64,000 nucleotides of DNA from positions 30,531,845 to 30,595,844 of the forward strand of contig CM019823.1 in the NCBI GenBank assembly GCA_009763385.1. The letters run 5' to 3'. This document shows, piece after piece, positions 1-8,886 of the stretch (position 1 is its first letter; each line of letters starts with the position of its first letter). A program made the translations under genes and the position numbers. The notes beneath the pieces were generated by a model that had not been told where the DNA came from, did not search any database, and was given only the letters and a program-made list of their open reading frames with translations. This DNA comes from Coix lacryma-jobi var. lacryma-jobi (lineage: Eukaryota; Streptophyta; Magnoliopsida; Poales; Poaceae).

Positions 1-192
1 ATTTTTTTACTACTTGATAAATTTTCGGTTAGTTCGGTTCGGAACCGAAACCGAAACGAACTAACGAAACCGATTTTGCTCGGTTCCAGAAATTGAGAAG
101 AACCGATCGGTTCTATTTTTAGGGAACCGAATTTGTGTCAATAACCGAAGAACCGAACCGATCGGTTTCGGTTAACCGAACGCCCACGCTGA
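1..192. mobile_element. hAT-like CGGTT-rich non-autonomous element, right part of copy 1
   Basis: The first 192 bases are packed with CGGTT or its complement AACCG (about 15 by eye). They end in GCCCACGCTGA, which resembles the right end of the complete copy at 3183-4053 (GTCCAGGCTGA), and both ends follow a CGGTTAA stretch. The left end lies outside the window, so no target duplication can be tested. Arrays of short subterminal motifs are typical of hAT transposons such as Ac/Ds. Family placement is inferred from the better-defined second copy. Confidence 0.6.
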
Positions 193-1629
193 CTCCTAAT
201 CCGCAAGGGAGTCGGCTTTCAGCTCCCGCGCATGCGGCGGTGCGGCATGTATACTCCATCCAATCCAATTCAATCCAAGGGAAGGAAGGGAGTATGGCAA
301 TTGCCCTCCGTACATGAATTTTTAGTTACTGCCAAAAATATCAAACCGGTTTTTATTATCCGATGAGTGCTAATGTGCTATAGCAGCTACAGTAGCAAAT
401 AAGCTTATTTTCACAATGTAATGATTAGTGCCCCAATCACCTTTGGTCCAAAGCCTTGTTGTTGTTGGGATGTTGCACAACTCAACAATAAATGCTCTGT
501 TCGCTAAGGCTACTCTACTGATTTTAATCAGTACAAATCGGTCTTAAAATAGTGTTTTCCTTTTATAAAAATATTAATCATATAAATCAGCAGAAGCCAC
601 TTATAGCACAAGTGAACAGAGCCAAAGATCAACTACAAACTACTCTCCTTATTATATCCACTTTCCCAAGGCAAAGGATGAAAGATTGATGTACTATTCT
701 GCTTTGTGGTTAGAGCTTTTGCTTGTCCCATCTGTTTTCCTTAAGAAAAAAACACAATAATGGGCACTAGCAGCTCCATTATTCGTAGGAGTACTTAACA
801 ACAAAAGAATACGACTTTTTTTGGTTGCACATGACTCATATTTTCACGTAAGGCGAAAAAGAAGTAAAGTGAAAGCGGTGGGCGTGGATATTTTGGAATC
901 TGTTGTTGGGGCTGGCGTGTAGCGGAGGAAGTCAGGCAGTGGCAGTAGTTCCCTGCTAGCCCAACGGTCACTTTTCCAACCGGCACCTGGTGGGTCCTGC
1001 CAACTTTTCTGTAGCACTGGCTGCCGAGCTTTGTTGGAGTGCTCTCTGTCTCTCCCTCAATCTCAATTTCTCATTATTTATTATTATTACTGCATTTCAT
1101 ATTCTCGTGATTGTTATTTGGAAAATGATGGTTCACCGGCAATAATCTTCCGTTTGACAAATCCTGACGATCTGCTGTTGGCGGGGTAGTTGCAGAGAAT
1201 GGATTCGGAAATGTTCGTGTACAATAGCACGAGGACAGACAAGGACAGAAGGTGGTTATCACTATATCAGGGATTTGTTTATGTGCTCCATTTATTTATA
1301 TTTATATACATTATATATGTGTGGTTATGTCAGGCCATTCTGCAACGCATTTTGTTTAACAACGGAAGATATTATATTCTTGTTATGGAATTATTAAAAC
1401 TATTTGACCCTCGATAGACAATTTTTAATTCATTTTGATGGAAGGACTAGAATTATACAATTCAAGGGTTGACTAAAGTCAAACTAACTTACGTTTAACT
1501 GAGTTTATGTAAAGTATATCAAAATTAAGGCCAACCTTAAAATAGTATATGAGTTACTCCGTACATCTTTTTAGGATGCGGGGAATAGTAGCTCATCAAC
1601 GGAACAAATGAGTACTATTTTGCTGCTCT
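193..1629. other. Intergenic, no gene recognised
   Basis: AT-rich grass intergenic DNA. The few short reading frames look like chance. A GC-richer patch at about 870-1060 and an AT-rich stretch at 1270-1420 show no recognisable protein or RNA. It ends at the target duplication of the MITE at 1633. Confidence 0.6.
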
Positions 1630-1632
1630 TTA

Positions 1633-1814
1633 GAGCACTCACAATATAGACTCTACCTGTAGTCTAAGTCTATTTATTATCTCGAAGATATCATAGACTT
1701 AATTTTTCTCCCCTCTCTTTTCAATAAATACATTGTCACGTCAGTAAAATACAATAAATAAAAGTGTAATAAATATGCTTAGACTCTATTATAGAGTCTG
1801 CATTGTGAGTGTCC
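1633..1814. mobile_element. Tourist-like MITE A
   Basis: A 182-bp element with inverted ends: left GAGCACTCACAATATAGAC, right end read in reverse GGACACTCACAATGCAGAC. Both continue into TCTA. The flanking TTA at 1630-1632 and 1815-1817 is a 3-bp target duplication, as expected for PIF/Harbinger (Tourist) MITEs. No coding capacity. Confidence 0.8.
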
Positions 1815-1817
1815 TTA

Positions 1818-2127
1818 GGACAGTCCCAGTGCTAAAAACTATATCTAGTTTCTATGCCTATCAATTTGTGTAGACACTACCTATAGAAACTATGGTCTCA
1901 ATGGATGATTTCTTCGTAATTATGTTTTGTCCGATCACGTATCTTCTCTCTCCATCCTCTACCAATCACGTCTTCTCATTTATTAGTTGACATGTAGACA
2001 TGGTTTCTTGTCTAAGAAACCATTTTCTTATCTCTCTTTAATTATAGTGTCACATCATCATTTTGCTTAGTTGATATCCTAATTAATGAAGATAGAAATT
2101 ATCTAGTTTCATGGGTTGGGGGTGCCC
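1818..2127. mobile_element. Tourist-like MITE B, abutting MITE A
   Basis: A 310-bp element starting GGACAGTCCCAG and ending, in reverse complement, GGGCACCCCCAA. Both ends are followed inward by an AAACTA-containing stretch, and the inner sequence carries AT-rich inverted stretches. It is flanked by TTA at 1815-1817 and 2128-2130, so it shares its left TTA with the right target duplication of MITE A. The ends are less well matched than in MITE A. Confidence 0.65.
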
Positions 2128-2130
2128 TTA

Positions 2131-2867
2131 GAAAATCTATTGCACAAACACATCGATTAGTTATTTTAAGTTCACACATGTTTAAATAAATCTGAGAATT
2201 CTAAAAGGACGTAGGACAGTCGCCACAGAAAAAGCTAGGAATAATGAAGGGAACTAGTTCAATCAGGAGTGATGCAATCCTTTTTGGCGCACAGGCAACT
2301 GTTCCACTTAAATAGAATGTACTCTAGGAAAGAGATGATGTGTTAGACAGATTTAAATAAATATAATATACACAAAAGTAAGGTGGGACTAAACTCCGGC
2401 TATACTTATGCATCTACTGTTTGCTTGTTGGGTTTAGTAGACTACTTGTTGTTAGCTATCTAAAAACCACGAGAATACAAACAAGTCATCAAAGACATAT
2501 TTCAATTTTTATCTTTTTTTTTTCAAAAATATTATAGTGAATGGTTATGTTTCTTAACGTATTCAAATTGTTCATATTTTCGTAAGATTTAGAATGATGT
2601 CAATCCATATAACAAAATTAATTAAAATTAATAGTTTATAAACTCTTTTTATACCATAGTTAAATATTTTTGAGTTATGTACCGGGTTTAAAAAATTCAT
2701 GAGTTTACGGGTTTGCGTACTATGCTCCAGACCTACTACATCCATAAAACCACGGGGTTTTACATTTTACCCATTAATAAACTCATGAGTAAAAAAGTTG
2801 ATCGATACCCTTATCTTAATAATAGAGTAAAAACACATCAGATTTTATATTTCGGGTACTCATTGTC
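2131..2867. other. Intergenic AT-rich DNA
   Basis: No gene, RNA or bounded element recognised. The stretch is AT-rich with no long open frame. Confidence 0.5.
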
Positions 2868-2879
2868 ATCTTCAAGCCG

Positions 2880-3156
2880 CAGCTGATGAACCGGATAAAG
2901 GAAGAGGCAGAGCTCTGGTGTTTGGCGGGTTTCAAGCAGCTAGCTAAGCTGTTTATCTTTTGGTGAACTCGCGTCGTTTCTGCTTAGTAGCACAAAGTTT
3001 AAGCATGTAATCTGTTCATTTTTCTTAGGCCTTCTTGGGTGTGTAGTGCTTACGGTAACTGAGGGTTGTTGATGGCTACACCACTTTTGTTGTCGACGTA
3101 TTAAAAACTCTTCTCCTGTTTAATGAGAAACGTGCTTCGACGTGATCCAAAAAAAA
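2880..3156 (+). mobile_element. 5'-truncated L1-type LINE, 3' end with poly(A)
   Basis: The first frame (about 2887-2967) encodes a peptide containing EAELWCLAGFKQLAKLF before a stop. This resembles the C-terminal end of plant L1-type ORF2 proteins (charged residue, LW, AGxxxL pattern). A short 3' UTR and an A tract ending at 3156 follow. The flanks ATCTTCAAGCCG (2868-2879) and ATCTTTAAGCCG (3157-3168) match at 11 of 12 bases, the expected target-site duplication. Only the last ~280 bp was inserted, so the copy was never active here. Confidence 0.75.
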
Positions 3157-3182
3157 ATCTTTAAGCCGAGGGCACGTCTGAG

Positions 3183-4053
3183 TCAGACTGGGCATTTTTC
3201 ACCGAAAATTGATGACCGGACTGAACCGCACCGAACCAAACCGAATTTTCGGTTTTTTCGGTCTTCAGTTTCAGTTTCGGTTTTAAGTTCCGTAAACTTC
3301 GGTGTTCGGTCTCGGTTTCGGTTCTGGGTGCCATCGAACCGAAACACCGAGCAACCGAGCAGCGACGTTCAGCAGCAAGCGAGACATGCTAAATTGCTAA
3401 AAGCATCAAGCTAGCACTCGCAGCAGCAAGCAGCCGCCCAGCCCAATCAAGGCCCACCACAGTACACCACACTCCATGTTACACGAGTATAACCCAGCCC
3501 AGCCAGCTGCCGTACACGACTTGCACACGATATGCATCACTCGTCCCTCCCAACCCTATCCACGCACCACGCGAGTAGTTGCGGCAACACGCGGGTGTAG
3601 CAGACGCCGGGCGGGGATGGAGGCCAGCAGGCAGAAGCGGCGACACCGCGGCAGTAGCTGGCCAGCAAGCAGCGGCGCTTCCGCGATAGCGGACCCCGGA
3701 CGTGGGACGGCGGCGTGTTACGACCGCGGCTGCGGACGCGGGACAGGGGTGGCGGAGCAGCGTGAGCGCGGCATGGCGCGACCGTGGACTCCGGACGGGG
3801 ATGGCGGTGCAAGCAAGGAAGCAACCCTTGTCTAGCTCTTGGCCATGGATTTCGAGTTGAGTGTATTGCTTTGTACTTCTTCCCCATCGGTTTGCTCGGT
3901 TGATAACCGAAGAACCGAATTAAAAACCGAAACCGAACTAGTCGGTTTTCGATTTCATGTCTAACCGATCGGCTCTTAGTTTTGGAAACCGAAGTTTCAA
4001 GAAGCCGAATAAACCGAACCGAACAGTCGGTTAAAACCGAATGTCCAGGCTGA
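3183..4053. mobile_element. hAT-like CGGTT-rich non-autonomous element, copy 2 (complete)
   Basis: An 871-bp element with inverted ends TCAGACTGGGCATT (left) and, in reverse, TCAGCCTGGACATT (right), 12 of 14 matching. The flanking octamers CGTCTGAG (3175-3182) and TGTCTGAG (4054-4061) match at 7 of 8, the duplication size of hAT elements. Dense CGGTT/AACCG motifs fill the outer ~160 bp at each end (about 8 left and 13 right by eye). The GC-rich middle has open frames on both strands but no recognisable transposase, so it must be mobilised in trans. Confidence 0.75.
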
Positions 4054-4061
4054 TGTCTGAG

Positions 4062-4747
4062 AGCTGAAAGCCTGAAAACCGTGGGTGTGTGCACGTAGCA
4101 TCGTCGAAGGGCGAGGCAATGAAGCCGTGCCTGAGCTGACAGATAATTTTGACGCCAAAAAAAAAAAGAGCTGGCAGATAATTTATCGCCCTCCACCTCT
4201 GCTCTGCACCGCATGAAACGAATCGAATTCGCCAGCGCACCAACGTTCAGCAGCGGTCTGCAGTGCAGCGAGCCCACGCGGCCGCCCGCACCCCGCAGGC
4301 GCACGCACAGGTTGCCTCGGCTCCACACCTCCCACTCCCATTCCATTCCACAGCGGCACAGCGTGCACCGTGATCTGTTCACAAACGAACGTTCACTCTA
4401 CTCCCGCTGTCCCGCACCACATTTATATAATCCAGCCTGATCCGCGACTCAAAAGGAAGCCATCATAGTCCTAGCTCCAGGCTTGATGCTAGTTTAATTT
4501 TACGTCTCCAGTCCAGCAGCGTCTTCCTTCTCCGTGCACCGTGGGTCCGTAGCCCCCACCCACCTATTGTCTCGTCGTCTCTCCTCAGTACTAGTACTAG
4601 CTAGCTCGGGGCACGCCAACAACTAATCAATCATCGGAGCAGATATCTGATCTGATTGGAACGGAAAAACTGCCACGGTCTCGCATAAAGATGCCAAAAA
4701 GACGACCCGGCCGCGTGGTGTGTCCATCCAGCCCAGCTCTCCTGTTA
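4062..4747 (+). other. Promoter-like and leader-like region without a recognised gene
   Basis: GC-rich sequence leads to a TATA box at 4421, followed by C/T-rich leader-like sequence. No convincing coding region follows before the MITE cluster at 4748-5980. It may be the promoter of a lost, displaced or non-coding transcript. Confidence 0.4.
4421..4430 (+). promoter_or_regulatory. Candidate TATA box
   Basis: ATTTATATAATCC sits in a GC-rich context, with CT-rich leader-like sequence about 30-100 bp downstream. No gene was identified downstream, so this rests only on motif and context. Confidence 0.35.
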
Positions 4748-4978
4748 CTCCCCAGTTGTCTTAAGTCAAACTTTTTGAACTTTGACCGAATTACTAAAAA
4801 AACTATCAAGATTGATGATACCAAATTCATATTATTAGATATATCATAGAATATATTTTCATAATATGTCTATTTTATATCATAGATGTTATTATTTTTT
4901 TCTATAGAGTTAGTCAAAGTTTAAAAAATTTGACCGGCACGGATCCTATAAATTGCTTGTGTCAGGGAAAGAGGGAGT
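4748..4978. mobile_element. Stowaway-like MITE 1
   Basis: A 231-bp AT-rich element beginning CTCCC and ending GGGAG. TA flanks it at 4746-4747 and 4979-4980, the mariner/Stowaway duplication. An inner TCAAACTTTTTGAACTTTGAC stretch mirrors AGTCAAAGTTTAAAAAATTTGA near the right end, so the element can fold as an imperfect hairpin. Confidence 0.75.
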
Positions 4979-5457
4979 ACTACCAAACCGCGCCGTGACG
5001 TTGCATCGCCGGTACTCCGACCGGAGTCGGACATGCGGCGACCGCCATGATGTCTGTCTCCGGCCGGCCAAGCGCGCAGGCACGGGCGCACGGCGTCGGT
5101 GCGTGATAGTAGCTGACACGGCGCTGCCTGCCAGTGCCATGGACGGGGCACGCACACGTACTACAGTACTCCACAGTCCACACCTGCTCTGCTCATCATC
5201 AGCTCAGGTCGGTGCGGCGCTCACCGATCCCATCAGGATCATTCACGCCTACTAGTAGCCGTAGTGCTGGACGTTAGTGCGATCTCGCAGCTGGATGGAT
5301 CGTGCGGCGTGCCAGGCAGGGCAGCAGTCAACTCCGGGGATGCCCGTTGTTTTTTTCCTCTTTCGAACCTCAGACCGGCCCCGGAGGCGTGGGCGCGTCA
5401 CGCGTGGCACGCTGTAAAATCCGTGCGCGTAGTACAGTATATGTGTGGAATGGAGTA

Positions 5458-5715
5458 CTCCGTCCGTCCATAAAAACATACAACCATGGGTTGCGTGCCC
5501 ACAAAAGTACCTCACGTTTGACCACGTTTCTAATAAATATTATTAATATTTATTAATTCAAATAAATTTATTATGAAATTACATTTTTTTAATTAATCTA
5601 ATGATGTTTATTTGATATCATAATATTAATATATTTTTTATCTATAATTATTTAAACTTAAGATACTAAAATATGGTACTGTGCTAGAATTGCATGTTTT
5701 CTTGGACGGAGGGAG
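5458..5715. mobile_element. Stowaway-like MITE 2
   Basis: A 258-bp element with ends CTCCGTCCGTCCAT and TGGACGGAGGGAG, flanked by TA at 5456-5457 and 5716-5717. The interior is AT-rich and non-coding. Same broad CTCCCTCCGTCC family as its neighbours, with a different interior. Confidence 0.8.
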
Positions 5716-5748
5716 TACTACTGACCCGGACGGTCAAGATGTGACGTA

Positions 5749-5980
5749 CTCCCTCTGTCTCACAAAAGATGTCGTTTTGAGTTTTCGTGCCACAAATTTG
5801 ACTCAATTTATATAAAATATGTGTAATATTTATATCTTCAAATAAATTTGTTAAAAAACTAGACTTAAAGATCTTTCCGATGATACTAATTACTTAGTAT
5901 AAATATTTATATATTTTATATATAATTGTCGGCATTTGTTTTTTGAAAGTGAGAATGACATCTATTTAGGACGGACGGAG
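5749..5980. mobile_element. Stowaway-like MITE 3
   Basis: A 232-bp element with ends CTCCCTCTGTCTCAC and, on the right, TTAGGACGGACGGAG. TA flanks it at 5747-5748 and 5981-5982. It lies only about 30 bp from MITE 2. Confidence 0.8.
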
Positions 5981-6768
5981 TAGCGGTGGATTCGTACGTG
6001 TGTTTGTTTCTACGAATCTCCGAAAAGAAATACGGGCGGGCCTCCGATCCGGACGTCTCACATCCACAAGGAGAACAAAAAAAAAAAGTCGATGCAAGCA
6101 GAGAGGAAATTTACAGTGGCAGAGAAGTGTGCCATCCAAGGGCGGGTCTCTTTCCTGTTTCCGTTACGATTATTTCGCTGGCCACACATTTATGATCTCT
6201 TCTTTCACCAAAGGATCGGCATCGGCCAAAGGGAAAGAGCAGCAAGCAGCAAACGCGCAGGCCCCCACGGTTCTTTCGCGAAAGTTGACAGTGAACCGCA
6301 TCGATGGCTCCGGCCTTTCCCCGCCCGCCTCATTGATCAGATCGATCAGAAGGGTGTATGGTTGCTTTCGTTGGCGAATGGCGATCGCTGGCTGATCATC
6401 GCAAATGGGGAGGCCGACGCAGCCTTTGTTGTGCTGCTAATCTTGCGTCTGAATTTCTCGCCTTTTCCCTCTTGCTGGAAAGTGGAAACGAAAGCGTCAT
6501 GCACATGCTTTCTGGCCAACGTCGTCGTCGGTCGTAGCACTAGCACTAGCAGCCAGTGAGTTACCAGTAGGACGTTGGTATCACGGTTGGTTAATTCTCA
6601 GATGGCTGGGAGGGAAGCATGAGCTACCGGCCGCGGCGGGCCTTCGTTCTCCCTCATCGATCTGCTTCAGTGCTGTGGATGCATGGGAATGTAGCTTGAG
6701 AGATCAAGACACATTAAAAAAATGGCTGCACATCCTCTCCCTTTTCTTCTTCATTTTTTTACTATTAT

Positions 6769-6832
6769 TATATATAATATATATATATATATACACACCA
6801 CACACACACACACCCCACACACACACACACAC
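6769..6832. repeat. Compound (TA)n(CA)n microsatellite
   Basis: A run of alternating TA is followed directly by interrupted CA repeats with a CCCC break, giving about 64 bp of dinucleotide repeat. Likely length-variable. Confidence 0.9.
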
Positions 6833-7394
6833 TAATGTTCTTTTGCTTTATGCAGCAGGGCTGCAGGTCGATCTGCCTAGCTTGCCGCCAAGGTACGAAA
6901 CCGCTCACGCGCGCTGTCACGCGTAGCAAGCTTGCGGCTGGAGTTTTGCATGGTTCCAACTTCCAAGCACAGAGATCTGAGAGAGAAGAAAAGGCGAGAG
7001 AGGTCGTGGAGAGATCTGAGCTGAGAGTATCGATCTGTGCTTGCTCAGTCGGCAGCATGTGCCACCTGCTCGTTTTGGTGGGTTTTCAGGCTTTCAGCTC
7101 ACCCGGCCCCCTGTCTGTCGGAGAAGAGAACATTGCATTGCAGTTGCAGTTGCAGTGTTCCGGCCTTCCGGGACCGGTTAAAACTGCAGAACGAAACTTC
7201 CTCTCTGTCTGAAAAAACTACGGAGAGGAACAGATCAGAGTGGTGGCACTGGCTGGCAATGCATGCCGTTGCTGAAACCTTCTGATTAAATGCTTCCAAG
7301 TTGTAAAGGTGAATGGTGGTTGGGGTTAGTGTACTGTGTACATTCTGAACCTAAGCTCTCTGTACTGCTACGAATTGGCTTCTGCCAGGCTGAA

Positions 7395-7580
7395 AAGGGT
7401 TAAAATTGAAGCACAGGGAGGGTAGCCAGCCGATTGAAGTTGTAAGTACACTGACAGCAGGAATCAATCCTTCCTAACTTCCTTCAGCCAGGATAAATTA
7501 AATTGGAGCAAAAGGAGATTAGCTAGCTGATTGAAATTCAGTCCTAACAGCAACAGCAGTAAAACCAATCCTTTCTAAGC
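7395..7580. repeat. Diverged tandem duplication, about 95 bp unit
   Basis: Two adjacent segments share the ordered landmarks TTAAA-TTG-AGCA, GGAG/GGGAG, AGCCAGC or AGCTAGC, TGATTGAA or CGATTGAAG, AACAGCA or GACAGCA, and CAATCCTT. The order and spacing fit an old tandem duplication. No coding meaning seen. Confidence 0.5.
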
Positions 7581-7748
7581 TCGTATGAAGCTGTGTGTGG
7601 CTGGAACAGTAGTATCTCAGAAAGAAAAAAAAACGTGTAGTGGTAGATGGTACTCTTGCTAAATAGAGGAATTTAGAGTTGTGTGATGAGCTGGTGGTGC
7701 AGGAGACTGGCCTTAGAAGGTATGGTAGGCGCAGGAAAGAGAGTATAT

Positions 7749-7993
7749 GGCCTTGTTTAGATGGAGAAAATGAGATTTTTTTCTCAACTGTAACACTTTC
7801 GTTGTTATTTGGCAAACTTTGTCCAAATATGGACCAACTAGACTCAAAAGATTCGTCTCGACATGTACATACTAAAAATACAATTAGTTATTTATTTTAC
7901 CAACATTTAATACTCCATACATGCTTCCAAACATTGATGTGATGGAGAGAGAATGAAAAAAAGTTGATAGTTTGAAGTCATCTAAACAAGACC
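7749..7993. mobile_element. MITE with GGCCTTGTTTAG ends, copy 1
   Basis: The left end GGCCTTGTTTAGATG pairs with the right end, which reads GGTCTTGTTTAGATG in reverse. The core ACTCAAAAGATTCGTCTCG is shared with the copy at 41786. The flanking TAT on both sides may be a 3-bp duplication. About 245 bp, non-coding. Confidence 0.8.
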
Positions 7994-8886
7994 TATGTAT
8001 TCTTGTGAGCCGTTGCGGTTGCATTGTCCCCAAGATGGGTGAGATGTTCTTTGCAAGACGATGGCGATTACACTTTTCTCTGAAAATGAAGTTTCTAGCT
8101 CACTTATGAAGCTAACCTCTCGCTTATACTGGGCACAGCAGCTCCTCTCTCGTGCGATAAAAAACGCTAAGCCCAGAGGCCGATTGATCGAGACTAGGCC
8201 GCTGAATTCAACAAGGTCCGTTAGGTGCGGCGTCGCGGGCAGTCCCGGCTCCGGCTCTCTCTCTCTCATACGACGAATCCGTGCCGTCTGTCAGATTCCC
8301 ATGACGAGAACGAACCGATCGGACGGCCCGGAGCAGAGGCAACAACGCACACAATGAAAAAGCACACCGGAGAAGGTCCTCTCCTCTCGCGGGCGCCACG
8401 ATCGCGAGGTCCATTGAAACGCGACACGGAAGAACGGTGCGCTGGATGGGGTGGCGATCAGAGGATTTTTGTCCCTTAGCACGTCCATAGCAGCGCATCA
8501 TTTAGACGCGACTTTTTGTGCGTGTTTTATGCGTGGTATCCACGGGGAGAGGAGAAATATGATGTTTCTCTGCTGGTGTGGACAGTGACAGCAGCAATTG
8601 AGACGTTTCAGAGGCACGAAAGGAAGTGGGGAAAAGACAGATAACGTTTTGTTTAGAGGGAAAAAAACGTTTCGATCGGAACCATTTAGGCCCATTTTAG
8701 TTCAAGGCCCAATACGAATGTGGTTCTGTTTACTGGGTCAACTTCGTCGTGCTCTTCGCGGCCCACACAGACAAGGACGCGGTGTTGACTGTCTCGAGTT
8801 TGTTGACATTGCCAAAGCGGCCGGGGGGGGCCTAGGCCCTAGGCTTCCGAGCTCCTCCGATCCCTGTCCCAACGCCGGAGGAGGAG
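7994..8886. other. Upstream flank of the cytochrome b561-type gene
   Basis: Contains no supportable gene. The last ~150 bp before the start codon is GC-rich leader-like sequence. No clear TATA box. Confidence 0.45.

Larger units (their letters stand above)
5983..7748. other. Transcribed-looking but unassigned region
   Basis: A moderately GC-rich stretch with a (TA)n/(CA)n microsatellite and a diverged tandem duplication. Short frames exist on both strands but none resembles a known protein. CAG and GT splice-like sites around 6850 suggest a possible untranslated exon or non-coding transcript, which cannot be shown from sequence alone. Confidence 0.4.

Noticed and set aside
3537..4382. 281-codon open frame on the minus strand
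   Set aside because: It runs across the hAT-like element and its flank, has low-complexity composition and no recognisable domain. GC-rich sequence gives long chance frames.
6835..7212. 125-codon frame downstream of the CA microsatellite
   Set aside because: No homology recognised, starts inside repeat-flanked sequence, and competes with frames on the other strand.
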